Source of the DNA: CAYQLT01 sp964418425 | GTDB taxonomy: Bacteria; Bacillota; Limnochordia; Limnochordales; Geochordaceae | Direction of reading: 5' to 3' | Assembly (NCBI GenBank): GCA_964418425.1 | Contig: CAYQLT010000008.1 | Location: forward strand, 17,935 to 81,934 | DNA: 64,000 nucleotides | Shown: positions 41,749 through 49,498 of the stretch, in pieces | How positions within the stretch are numbered: position 1 is the stretch's first letter | Layout: every line of letters starts with the position of its first letter | Program-made: the position numbers and the translations under genes | Notes under the pieces: generated by a model | Databases searched by the model: none | Told to the model about the DNA's origin: nothing | The model's input: the letters and a program-made list of their open reading frames with translations, nothing else

Positions 41749-42405
41749 CCTGGCCGTCTCCTACGACCGCATCCCCGCCCTGCGCAACGTCAGCCTGCAG
41801 GTGCGGGAGGGGGAACTGGTGGCGCTGGTGGGGGCCAACGGCGCCGGCAAGAGCACCACCCTCAAGGCCATCGCCGGGGCGCTGCGCCCCGCAGCCGGCA
41901 GCATCCGTTTCCAGGGGGTGGACATCGCCGGCAAGCGGGTGGCGGAGGTGGTGGGCCTCGGAATCACTTACGTGCCCGAGGGCCGGCTGGTGTTCGGGCC
42001 GCTCACCGTGGAGGAGAACCTGCGCCTCGGGGCGTTTCGGGTCGCCTCTCGGGCGCAGGTTCAAGAACGGCTCGACTACGTCTACGACCTCTTTCCGCGC
42101 CTCAAGGACCGCCGCAGGCAGCGGGCGGGCACGCTGAGCGGCGGCGAGCAGCAGATGCTGGCCATCGGGCGGGGCCTCATGGCGCGTCCACGCCTGCTGA
42201 TGCTGGACGAGCCTTCCCTGGGGTTGATGCCCAAGCTGGTGGAGGAACTGTTCGCCACCGTGGCCCGCCTCAAGAAGGAGGAGGGGCTGACCATCCTGCT
42301 CGTGGAACAAAGCGCCCGGGAAGCGCTGGAGCTTGCGGATCGGGGGTACGTCATCCAGACCGGGCGCACCGTGGCGTCGGGCCCGGGGAGGGAGCTGCTC
42401 GCCTC
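41732..42405 (+). CDS. livF: Branched-chain amino-acid type ABC ATPase LivF, 3' end lost in gap
   Basis: 224 residues are visible of about 235 expected. Walker A GANGAGKSTTLKAIAGAL, TYVPEGRLVFGPLTVEENLR, signature TLSGGEQQMLAIGRGLMARP and Walker B LLMLDEPSLGLMPKLVEELF. The last helix with VRRAYLG-type ending falls into the 100-N gap. The ATG at 41732 overlaps the livG stop by 17 bp. A continuous frame through the N run joins it to an unrelated PxpA fragment and is an artefact. Confidence 0.9.
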
Positions 42406-42505
42406 NNNNNNNNNNNNNNNNNNNNNNNNNNNNNNNNNNNNNNNNNNNNNNNNNNNNNNNNNNNNNNNNNNNNNNNNNNNNNNNNNNNNNNNNNNNNNNN
42501 NNNNN
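42406..42505. other. Scaffold gap (100 N), real break
   Basis: 100 N between livF and pxpA. The flanks share no duplicated end, so DNA of unknown length is missing. It contains at least the end of livF and the first 60 or so codons of pxpA, and could hold whole genes. Confidence 0.95.
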
Positions 42506-43105
42506 GGCGTGGCCGTGGGGGCGCACCCGGGCCTGCCGGATCTGATGGGGTTCGGGCGGCGGGAGATGCGGATCAGCCCCCGGGAGGCGAGGGCCTACGT
42601 CCTTTACCAGGTGGGGGCGCTGGCCGGCTTTTGCGTGAGCGCCGGCGTGGAGCTGCAGCACGTCAAGCTGCACGGGGCGCTTTACAACATGGCCGCGCAG
42701 GATGAGGCGCTGGCGCTGGGCATCCTGGAAGGGCTGGCCTCGTTGAGGCCTCGGCCCATGGTGCTGGGCCTGTCGGGCTCGCCGTTTGTCCGCCTGGCCC
42801 GGCAGGCGGGCCTGGAGGTGCGGGAGGAGGCCTTCGCGGACCGGGCCTACCACCGGGACGGCACGCTGGTCTCCCGGCGGGTTCCGGGCGCCGTGATCCA
42901 CGACCCGGAGGAGGTGGCCCGCCGCGCGCTGCGCATGGTGACAGAGGGGAAGGTGGAGAGCATCGAGGGCGAGACCATCCCGGTTACCGCCCACTCCCTT
43001 TGCGTCCACGGCGACAACCCGGGGGCGAAGGCCATCGTGGTCCGCCTGGCGGAGGCGTTCGCCGGGGCGGGCATCCGGATCGTGCCGCTGCGGGACGTGC
43101 CCTGA
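42506..43105 (+). CDS. pxpA: 5-oxoprolinase subunit A (LamB/YcsF family), N-terminus lost
   Basis: 199 C-terminal residues. Family segments: VGAHPGLPDLMGFGRREMRI, QHVKLHGALYNMAAQDE, EAFADRAYHRDGTLVSRRVP, PVTAHSLCVHGDNPGAKAIV. PxpA with PxpBC hydrolyses 5-oxoproline (pyroglutamate) using ATP. The usual start (DLNADLGEG and the CGFHAGD metal motif) must be in the gap. No pxpB or pxpC follows; they may be in the gap. Next to an amino-acid ABC importer, which could supply pyroglutamate or a related compound. Confidence 0.9.
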   Translation, partial: GVAVGAHPGLPDLMGFGRREMRISPREARAYVLYQVGALAGFCVSAGVELQHVKLHGALYNMAAQDEALALGILEGLASLRPRPMVLGLSGSPFVRLARQAGLEVREEAFADRAYHRDGTLVSRRVPGAVIHDPEEVARRALRMVTEGKVESIEGETIPVTAHSLCVHGDNPGAKAIVVRLAEAFAGAGIRIVPLRDVP

Positions 43106-43166
43106 AAGCCGCTTGCCTGCCCTGAAGTGAAGGGCGCCGGCGGCATCCGGGGGCACGCCCGTCGCC

Positions 43167-43859
43167 TCATCGCGTTGCGAACCGGCCGGCGTCGTCTGCC
43201 CCGGACGGCGGGTTTTCGGGCGCTTGCGGCGGAACCTCCGGGTCCAGCACCTGCCGGATCCGGCGAGCTCGGGCCTTCCCGATGCCCGGAACCTGCAGAA
43301 GCTCCTCGGCGCTGGCCGCCATGACGCGCCGGGCGCTGCCGAAGTGCGTGAGCAGGGCCTGCGCCAGCTGCGGCCCGACCCCCGGCAGCGACTCCACCAC
43401 GTAGCGGGCCTGCTGCTCCGGCGTGGCGGCCGGCTTTCGGGCGTGCAGGGAGATGGGCTGGCCGAGACCCTCCTGCTCCAGACGGGCCAGAGCGGCCAGC
43501 AGCCCCCCGGTGTCCTCCAGGTCTCGGGTCACCACCACCGTCACCCCGCTCAACAGGAGCAAGGCCAGTTGCTGGCGGATGCGGTCTTCGGGCACCAGCC
43601 GGTTGGCGTACAGGTAGTAGCCCTCCACGACCAGGATGGGGCGCTCGAACTGCTGGCGCAGGGCGGCCAGCTGGCGGTGCAGCCGCTTGCGCAGGATGGA
43701 GGCCACGAGGTCGTCGGTGCGCTTGCGCTCCACCCCAACCCGCCGGCTGACGACGAAATCGCCTACCGCCAGCGGGCGAAACTCCACCTCCACCCCGCGC
43801 CGCTCCAGCGCGTCCACAAGAGCCCGCTGTCGCTCGTGCACGTCCGCCACGATTCGCAC
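43167..43859 (-). CDS. ERCC4-domain (XPF/Hef-like) nuclease with helix-hairpin-helix
   Basis: 230 residues. The ERCC4 nuclease core is present: RIVADVHERQRALVDALERR, FRPLAVGDFVVSRRVGVERK and the active-site ERKRTDDLVASI (residues 44-55, matching ERKxxxDL), then PILVVEGYYLYANRL. A tandem helix-hairpin-helix follows: LPGVGPQLAQALLTHFGSAR and LLQVPGIGKARARRIRQVL. This architecture is that of the archaeal/eukaryotic XPF-Mus81-Hef nuclease module without the helicase part, cutting branched DNA. Isolated copies occur in some bacteria. GTG start at 43859. Divergent from the LacI regulator gene. Confidence 0.88.
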   Translation of the reverse strand: MRIVADVHERQRALVDALERRGVEVEFRPLAVGDFVVSRRVGVERKRTDDLVASILRKRLHRQLAALRQQFERPILVVEGYYLYANRLVPEDRIRQQLALLLLSGVTVVVTRDLEDTGGLLAALARLEQEGLGQPISLHARKPAATPEQQARYVVESLPGVGPQLAQALLTHFGSARRVMAASAEELLQVPGIGKARARRIRQVLDPEVPPQAPENPPSGADDAGRFATR

Positions 43860-43956
43860 GCCTTTGCCCGCCTCCTGAGCCCGAGACTTTCGGCTCGCAG
43901 AACCGGATTCCTGGCGACAGACAGACCTTGCGGGCCCGAGCTGAGCGTCGCGGGGT

Positions 43957-43968
43957 GAACCGCGGTTC
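43957..43968. promoter_or_regulatory. Perfect 12-bp palindrome GAACCGCGGTTC
   Basis: A perfect dyad in the 209-bp region between the divergent nuclease and lacI genes, with partly symmetric flanks (GTG on the left, CAC on the right). It shares the GAAC half-site with the 14-bp palindrome 80 bp away but has a different centre, so it could be a weaker site for the same LacI protein or a site for another regulator. Confidence 0.35.
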
Positions 43969-44040
43969 GCACCACGGGACCGGGCGAAGCCCTGTTCGGT
44001 AGGAATCGGCCTGCCGGCGCCGAACCAAAGGCCGAGTCTC

Positions 44041-44054
44041 CGGGAACGTTCCCG
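44041..44054. promoter_or_regulatory. LacI-type operator, copy 1
   Basis: CGGGAACGTTCCCG, a perfect 14-bp palindrome with the central CG dyad typical of LacI-family operators, 14 bp before the lacI start. An identical copy is at 45209-45222. Position suggests autoregulation. Confidence 0.7.
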
Positions 44055-44068
44055 ACGATTCCCAGGAA

Positions 44069-45175
44069 ATGGACGGACCGAGACCGGTGCAGGGTAAGTC
44101 GCAGCCCACCATCATCGACATCGCACGGGAAGCCGGGGTATCCAAGTCCACCGTGTCCCGGGTGCTCAACGGCCAGAACGGGGTCAGCGAGCAAGCTCGC
44201 CACCAGGTGCTCCAGGCGGCCCGCCGGCTCGGCTACACGCCCAACGGCCTCGCCCGGGGCCTGTCCGGCCGCCACACGGCCATGGTCGGCTTCGTGCTCT
44301 CGGACATCAGCAACCCGTTCTTCCCCGAGCTGGCCCGGGGCATCGAGGACGTCGCCCGGGAGATGGGCTACACCGTCCTTTTCGCCAACACCGACGGGCG
44401 CCCCGACCGAGAACGTGAGGCGGTGCGCCTTCTGGTCGAGCGTCGGGTGGACGGCATCGTGTTTGCCTCGGTAACCCGGGAGACCGACTGCCTGCGCTGG
44501 CTGCGGGAGGTGGGCATCCCCTTCGCGCTGGCCGGCCGTTCCACCGACGACCCCGACGTGGACAGCGTGGTCGTCGACAACGTGGCAGGGGGCCGCATGG
44601 CCACCGAGCACCTGCTGGGGCTAGGACACAGCCGCGTGGCTTTCATCGGTGGGCCCCGCAACGTCTCGGCCAGCGTGGAGCGCTTCGAGGGGTACCGCCA
44701 GGCGTTTCGAGCCCGCAACCTGGAGGTGGACGAGCGCCTGGTGCGCTGGGCAGATTTCCGCCAGTCGGGGGGATACGTGGCGGCCCTGGAGCTTCTTCAG
44801 GGGACGGGGGAGCCACCCACCGCTTTGTTTGCGGCCAACGACCAGATGGCCATCGGCGCCCTGGATGCCGCGCTGGAGCTGGGCCTGGAGGTGCCGGACC
44901 AGCTGGCCTTGGTCGGTTTTGACGACATCCCGGTGGCCGCTCTGCGGGCTTTGCAGCTGACCACCGTCGCCCAGCCCAAGTACGAGATCGGTTCTCTGGC
45001 CATGCGGATGGTGGCCAGCCGCATCCAGGAGCGCCGGCGCCAGCTGGCCGGTGGGGGGGCTCGGCGGGTGGTTCTTGCACCCTCCCTGGTGGTGCGAAGG
45101 ACGTGTGGGGCGCTGCGGGTATCGCCGGCGGATCGGCTGGCGGCCGGCCCGCTCGGGGGGAGGGCCCGAGGATGA
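44069..45175 (+). CDS. LacI-family regulator of the inositol island
   Basis: 368 residues. LacI helix-turn-helix and hinge: TIIDIAREAGVSKSTVSRVL, NGQNGVSEQARHQVLQAARR and LGYTPNGLARGLSGR, then a Peripla_BP_3 sugar-binding core: GFVLSDISNPFFPELARGIE, SVVVDNVAGGRMATEHLLGL, ALFAANDQMAIGALDAALEL, LALVGFDDIPVAALRALQLT. It should bind the two CGGGAACGTTCCCG sites and be released by an inositol intermediate; both are inferred. ATG at 44069. The TGA overlaps the iolO ATG as ATGA, placing regulator and pathway genes in one transcript. Confidence 0.9.
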   Translation: MDGPRPVQGKSQPTIIDIAREAGVSKSTVSRVLNGQNGVSEQARHQVLQAARRLGYTPNGLARGLSGRHTAMVGFVLSDISNPFFPELARGIEDVAREMGYTVLFANTDGRPDREREAVRLLVERRVDGIVFASVTRETDCLRWLREVGIPFALAGRSTDDPDVDSVVVDNVAGGRMATEHLLGLGHSRVAFIGGPRNVSASVERFEGYRQAFRARNLEVDERLVRWADFRQSGGYVAALELLQGTGEPPTALFAANDQMAIGALDAALELGLEVPDQLALVGFDDIPVAALRALQLTTVAQPKYEIGSLAMRMVASRIQERRRQLAGGGARRVVLAPSLVVRRTCGALRVSPADRLAAGPLGGRARG

Positions 45176-46137
45176 GCGCCGGCATGGGGGCCCGCCCCCA
45201 AAGGGGTCCGGGAACGTTCCCGCCATGGCCCCTGGCCCTGGCGGTCTCGGTGGCCCCCACCGCGTTTGCGGCCGTCGCCGGGACTTCCGATCTCCCGGCG
45301 CTTTTGGCCCGCCTGGCCGAGCTCGGCTATGAGGGCGTGGAGCTTGCGGTACGGGATCCGACCACCCTGGGCGCGGGGCGGCTGGGGAGCATGCTGGCGG
45401 ACGCGGGGCTGCGGCCGGTGGCCATCGCGACGGGGCAGGCGTTCGTGGACGACGGCTTGAGCCTGTCGGACGCCCGAGCCGAGGTGCGCCAGGCCGCTTC
45501 CGCCCGGTTGCGGGGTCACATCGAGCTGGCCGAGGCGCTGGGCTGCCCGTATGTCATCATCGGCCTGGTGCGGGGCCGCACGCCGCCCGCCGCATCGCGG
45601 GCCGAAGCGCTGGCCCGCCTGCAAGAGGAGCTTCGGCCCCTGGCGGATCACGCGGGTCGCCGCTCGGTTCGGCTTCTCATCGAGGCCATCAACCGCTACG
45701 AGACCGACCTGGTCAACACTCTGGACGAGGCGGCCGAACTGGCCGAGTCCCTCCCGGGAGTCGGGCTTCTGGCCGACACCTTCCACATGAACATCGAGGA
45801 GGCCCGCCCTGAGTCTGCGATCGTACGCCACGCGAGCCGCATCGCCCACGTCCACCTGGCCGATTCCAACCGCCTCCCCCCCGGCCGGGGGCATTTCCCC
45901 TTCGCCACTCTGTTGGGGGTGCTGGAGGCGGTGGGTTACCGGGGTTGGTTGTCCGTGGAGGCATTGCCCGTACCGGATCCCGTGGGTGCCGCCCGCCAGG
46001 CGACAGCATACCTGGCCGCCCTGGGGGCAGGGCCCCGCAGAGGCGGCGAGCAGCTCGCCCCGGGCCCCCGCCCCGCCCGCGAGCCGCACCCCACCGAGGA
46101 TCCCATGCGCGCACAGATGGAGGGGACCGTTCCATGA
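45172..46137 (+). CDS. iolO: 5-keto-L-gluconate epimerase-like TIM-barrel (IolO)
   Basis: 321 residues, AP-endonuclease-2/xylose-isomerase-like barrel. It shares with Thermotoga maritima IolO a series of segments: ELAVRDPTTLGAGRLG, IATGQAFVDDGLSLSDA, VIIGLVRGRTPP, INRYETDLVNTLDEAAE, LLADTFHMNIEEARPES and HVHLADSNRLPPGRGHFPF. IolO interconverts 5-keto-L-gluconate and D-tagaturonate. The ATG at 45172 gives a 25-residue N-terminal extension; within it, codons 13-17 coincide with operator copy 2, so a GTG at 45250 would place the operator upstream instead. Coupled to iolM by ATGA. Confidence 0.8.
   Translation: MSAGMGARPQRGPGTFPPWPLALAVSVAPTAFAAVAGTSDLPALLARLAELGYEGVELAVRDPTTLGAGRLGSMLADAGLRPVAIATGQAFVDDGLSLSDARAEVRQAASARLRGHIELAEALGCPYVIIGLVRGRTPPAASRAEALARLQEELRPLADHAGRRSVRLLIEAINRYETDLVNTLDEAAELAESLPGVGLLADTFHMNIEEARPESAIVRHASRIAHVHLADSNRLPPGRGHFPFATLLGVLEAVGYRGWLSVEALPVPDPVGAARQATAYLAALGAGPRRGGEQLAPGPRPAREPHPTEDPMRAQMEGTVP
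45209..45222. promoter_or_regulatory. LacI-type operator, copy 2
   Basis: CGGGAACGTTCCCG, identical to the site at 44041-44054, 37 bp into the annotated iolO gene. It may be a roadblock or looping site, or may mark an internal promoter for the iol genes if iolO starts at GTG 45250. Confidence 0.65.
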
Positions 46138-47318
46138 AAGCCGTGGTTTTGCAAGCCCGGTGGCAGCCCCGCGACAGCTACCGGCCCACCCCCAAGGACG
46201 TGGCCGGCCGGCTCACCTACCTGGGCAGCCGGGTGTGGCGCCATCCGGCCGTGGAGGTGACCGACAAACCGGTTCCCAGGCCCGCTCCCACCCAGGTGCT
46301 GCTGCGGGTGCGTGCGTGCGGCATCTGCGGTTCGGATGTCCACATGGCTCAGGCCGATTCCGACGGCTACACCCTCTACCCCGGCCTCACCGCCTTTCCC
46401 GTGGTGCTGGGGCACGAGTTCTCGGGCGAGGTGGTGGAGGCGGGGCCGCAGGCCATCAACCGGCGCACCGGGGCCCGCTTCGAGCCGGGGGAGCCCGTCT
46501 GCGTGGAGGAGATGCTGTGGTGCGGCTACTGCCGGCCCTGCGCGGACGGCTTTCCCAACCACTGCGAGAACCTGCAGGAGCTTGGATTCACGGTGGACGG
46601 GGCCTTCGCCGAGTACGTCGCGGTGGACGCCCGCTACTGCTGGAGCCTCAAGGATCTGGAAGCGGTTTACCCGAGGCAGGACGTCTTCCTGGTGGGCAGC
46701 CTCATGGAGCCTACCTCCGTCTCCTATAACGCCATCTTCGAGCGGGCCGGGGGCATCCGGCCCGGGGATCTGGCCGTGGTCATCGGGGGAGGGCCCATCG
46801 GCCTCACCGCCGTGGCGCTGCTCAAGAAGGCGGGGGCTGCCCGGGTGATCCTGTCGGAGCCCTCGCCGGTGCGGGCCGAGGTGGGCCGGCGGCTTGGGGC
46901 GGATGCGGTGGTGGATCCCACCCGGGAAGATCTGGCCGAGCGGGTGCTGGCCCTCACCGACGGGTGGGGGGCCGAACTCTTCGTCGAGGCCGCCGGGCTT
47001 GCCCACCGGGTCATGCCCCAGATCGAGCGGATCCTGTGGGAGGGGCGGGCCATCAACGCCAAGGTGGTGCTCATCGGGCGGGCCGACGTGCAGGCCCCCC
47101 TGACGGGTGAGGTCTTCCAGGTGCGCCGTGCCCAGCTTTTCGGGGCGCAGGGGCACTCCGGCCACGGAAACTTCCCCCGAGCCATCCGCCTGGCGGCCTC
47201 GGGGATGGATCTGCGCCCCCTCATCACCCGGCGCGTTCGCCTGGAGGAGGTGCCGGACTTCATCCGCCGGCTGCAGGGCGACCGCACGGAGGCGAAGGTA
47301 ACCGCCGTCCTGGATTGA
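46134..47318 (+). CDS. iolM: Scyllo-inosose 3-dehydrogenase-like Zn alcohol dehydrogenase (IolM)
   Basis: 394 residues, zinc-dependent MDR dehydrogenase. Catalytic zinc region RACGICGSDVHMAQ, GHEFSGEVVEAGPQ; structural zinc cysteines MLWCGYCRPCADGFPNHC; cofactor domain LAVVIGGGPIGLTAVALLKK. The start KAVVLQARWQPRDSYRPTPK and the segment GSRVWRHPAVEV resemble T. maritima IolM, which oxidises scyllo-inosose to a diketo-inositol. Specific function rests on this resemblance and on lying between iolO and iolN. ATG overlaps the iolO stop; the stop overlaps the start region of iolN. Confidence 0.78.
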   Translation: MKAVVLQARWQPRDSYRPTPKDVAGRLTYLGSRVWRHPAVEVTDKPVPRPAPTQVLLRVRACGICGSDVHMAQADSDGYTLYPGLTAFPVVLGHEFSGEVVEAGPQAINRRTGARFEPGEPVCVEEMLWCGYCRPCADGFPNHCENLQELGFTVDGAFAEYVAVDARYCWSLKDLEAVYPRQDVFLVGSLMEPTSVSYNAIFERAGGIRPGDLAVVIGGGPIGLTAVALLKKAGAARVILSEPSPVRAEVGRRLGADAVVDPTREDLAERVLALTDGWGAELFVEAAGLAHRVMPQIERILWEGRAINAKVVLIGRADVQAPLTGEVFQVRRAQLFGAQGHSGHGNFPRAIRLAASGMDLRPLITRRVRLEEVPDFIRRLQGDRTEAKVTAVLD

Positions 47319-47323
47319 GGAGC

Positions 47324-48367
47324 ATGGAAAGGAGCCGAAGGCCCGTGAACGATGCGAGCGCCGCCCGCCCGACCACCGGCTACCGGCGGCACCCTCTGGG
47401 CAACTGGGAGCTTCCCCCCGAGCGGGGGCACATGGACCTGGCCGACGGGATCTACCTGCAGAACATGACCATCAAGCAGGTGGCCGAGCGGCTGAAGTCC
47501 AACGACCTGCTCATCGTCCCCGTCGGCGCCACCGAGAACCACGGTCCGAACGCCCCGCTGGGCGAGGACATCTTTCTGGTGACCCGCATGGCGGAGCTGG
47601 TGGCCCGGCGCACGGGATGCACGGTCTCCCAGCCGCTTTGGTTCGGGTCGCACCCGTTTCACCACGTGGGCATGCCGGGCACGGTGGTGATCCCCGAGGA
47701 TATCTTCGTGGGCATGCTGCAGTCCATGATCGCCGGGTTCTGGAACATGGGCTTTCGAAAGCAGATCATCTTGAACGGCCACGGCCAGGAGTACGTCATC
47801 CCCGTCGCCATCCACCGCTTCGCCAAGACGTACCAGGTTCCGGCCATCATCGTGAACGTGAACTGGTACCATGCCATCCAAGATCAGTTCAAGTTGAAGA
47901 GCGAGGGGGGGCCGTACGAGACCCACTTCATCCACGCCGACGAGGTGGAGACCTCGTGGAGCCTGTTGTTGTTTCCCGAGTACATGCACCAGGAGTGGGC
48001 GGTGGATACCGAGCCCAAGGCCTTCATCCGGGACGGCCACGTGGACAAGGCCGGCAACCTGCTGCACCGGCCCATCGCCTGGTACGGCCACGTGGGGCTG
48101 TCGGCGGTGGAGTGGGCGGCCACGCCGCAGGGGGTGGTGGGCAAGGCCACGCTGGCCGACCCGGAAAAGGCGAGGCCGGGATGCGAACGGCTGCTGGATT
48201 ACCTGGTGACGCTGGTGGACGACATCCTGGAGGCGTGGCCCCCGGGCACGCTTCCGCCGGCGCAGCTTCTAACCCAGCGCCCCCGCGAAGAGATCGAGGC
48301 GGTGCTGAAAAACCCGTTCGAGCCCGGATGGCGCAGTCTGTATTCGCTGCACTACCCGCCGGCCTGA
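47324..48367 (+). CDS. iolN: Diketo-inositol hydrolase-like creatininase-family protein (IolN)
   Basis: 347 residues, creatininase/creatinine amidohydrolase fold. Metal-binding pieces: LIVPVGATENHGPNAPLGED (Glu, His, Asp) and KQIILNGHGQEYV (His), plus HADEVETSWSLLLFPEYM (Glu). The T. maritima protein IolN belongs to this family and opens the diketo-inositol ring to 5-keto-L-gluconate; here the gene sits directly after iolM and iolO, the same functional set. MDLADGIYLQNMTIKQVAER near the start is specific to this subgroup. ATG at 47324 has GAGG upstream; GTG at 47345 is an alternative. Confidence 0.8.
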   Translation: MERSRRPVNDASAARPTTGYRRHPLGNWELPPERGHMDLADGIYLQNMTIKQVAERLKSNDLLIVPVGATENHGPNAPLGEDIFLVTRMAELVARRTGCTVSQPLWFGSHPFHHVGMPGTVVIPEDIFVGMLQSMIAGFWNMGFRKQIILNGHGQEYVIPVAIHRFAKTYQVPAIIVNVNWYHAIQDQFKLKSEGGPYETHFIHADEVETSWSLLLFPEYMHQEWAVDTEPKAFIRDGHVDKAGNLLHRPIAWYGHVGLSAVEWAATPQGVVGKATLADPEKARPGCERLLDYLVTLVDDILEAWPPGTLPPAQLLTQRPREEIEAVLKNPFEPGWRSLYSLHYPPA

Positions 48368-48380
48368 CGATGCGGCCATC

Positions 48381-48410
48381 GGCGCGCAGCGCATGGGGCG
48401 CGTGCGCGCC
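48381..48410. terminator. Hairpin after iolN
   Basis: GGCGCGCA (48381-48388) and TGCGCGCC (48403-48410) pair perfectly with a 14-nt loop 14 bp after the iolN stop. Followed by an A-rich GAAGAAAAAAGAAG leader and then the next gene, so it could attenuate or process the transcript instead of ending it. Confidence 0.4.
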
Positions 48411-48450
48411 AGATTGAAGAAAAAAGAAGAAGAGTGAGGGAGGTTTGGAG

Positions 48451-49488
48451 ATGTCAAGGATTCGGCGAACGGCGTGGGCGCTGGCCCTGGCAATGGTTTT
48501 CGGAGCTGCCCTCGGCTCCGCCCCGGTGCAGGCCGAAGCCGTGGTGAACGTGTTGTGCAGTCCCAATCCGGCATGGTGTGACGCCATCTCGGAGGCGTTC
48601 CCGAAGGCGACCGGGATCCGGCTGGCTTTCGTGCGGCTGAGCTCGGGAGAAGGGCTGGCCCGGCTTCGCGCTGAGAAAAACAACCCCGGATTCGACGTCT
48701 GGTTCGGGGGGACCGGAGATCCGCACCTTGTGGCGTTTCAAGAAGGGTTGACGGAGTTTTACCGGCCCAGCGTGTGGGAGCAGCTTCTGCCCGAGCTGCG
48801 GGCGGTGACCGGAGAGCGGTACATTCCCCTCTACATGGGGCTTCTGGGGTGGGCCGTCAATGAAGGGCTGCTGAGAGAGCGAGGCCTACCGGTGCCCAGC
48901 ACGTGGAAGGACCTGGGCGATCCCCGCTACCGGGGGCTCATCGCCACCTCCAACCCCAACACGTCCGGCACCGCCTACACCATGCTGGCTACCCTGGTCC
49001 AGATCTACGGCGAGGAGCCGGCCTTTGAACTTCTCAAGCGCATGCACTACAACATCGCGCAATACACGCGCTCGGGCGCGGCACCCGGCCTTCTGGCAGG
49101 CAGGGGCGAGGTTGCCATCGGGGTCACCTTCCTGCACGACGCGGTGGATCAGGTGCTGCAGGGCTTTCCCGTGCGGGCCGTGGCGCCGCAGGATGGCACC
49201 GGCTTTGAGGTGGGAGGCCTGAGCCTGGTGAAAGGGGCTCCGCATCGGGCCAACGCGATCCGTTTCATCGAGTGGGCGCTCACTCCCGAGGCGCAGCGCC
49301 TGGCCGCCACGCAGGGACAGTCGTATCAGATCCCGTCCAACTCCCGCACCCCGGTGCCGCAGGCCGCGCCGCGGCCTGAGGAAGTGAAGCTGATCGCGTA
49401 CGACTTCGACACCTACGGCAGGGCCGAGGTGCGAGATCGGCTGGTGCAGCGCTGGACGCGGGAGATCTTCCCGCTGCCGAGGCCATGA
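48451..49488 (+). CDS. ABC importer binding protein, AfuA/FbpA-like
   Basis: 345 residues. Signal peptide (RRTAWALALAMVFGAALGSA), then a type-II binding-protein fold: VNVLCSPNPAWCDAISEAFP, LAFVRLSSGEGLARLRAEKN, FDVWFGGTGDPHLVAFQEGL, LYMGLLGWAVNEGLLRERGL, GEVAIGVTFLHDAVDQVLQG. This clade is often labelled ferric-iron binding, but the related AfuA of Actinobacillus binds sugar phosphates. Placement inside the inositol block favours a cyclitol or phosphorylated sugar ligand. ATG at 48451 with GGGAGGT 6 nt upstream. First gene of a three-gene importer. Confidence 0.82.
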   Translation: MSRIRRTAWALALAMVFGAALGSAPVQAEAVVNVLCSPNPAWCDAISEAFPKATGIRLAFVRLSSGEGLARLRAEKNNPGFDVWFGGTGDPHLVAFQEGLTEFYRPSVWEQLLPELRAVTGERYIPLYMGLLGWAVNEGLLRERGLPVPSTWKDLGDPRYRGLIATSNPNTSGTAYTMLATLVQIYGEEPAFELLKRMHYNIAQYTRSGAAPGLLAGRGEVAIGVTFLHDAVDQVLQGFPVRAVAPQDGTGFEVGGLSLVKGAPHRANAIRFIEWALTPEAQRLAATQGQSYQIPSNSRTPVPQAAPRPEEVKLIAYDFDTYGRAEVRDRLVQRWTREIFPLPRP

Positions 49489-49498
49489 GGAGGTTCGC

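Noticed and set aside
41723..43105. Apparent single frame fusing LivF to PxpA
   Set aside because: It passes through 100 N. The two halves belong to different families and the flanks share no overlap, so the join is an artefact.
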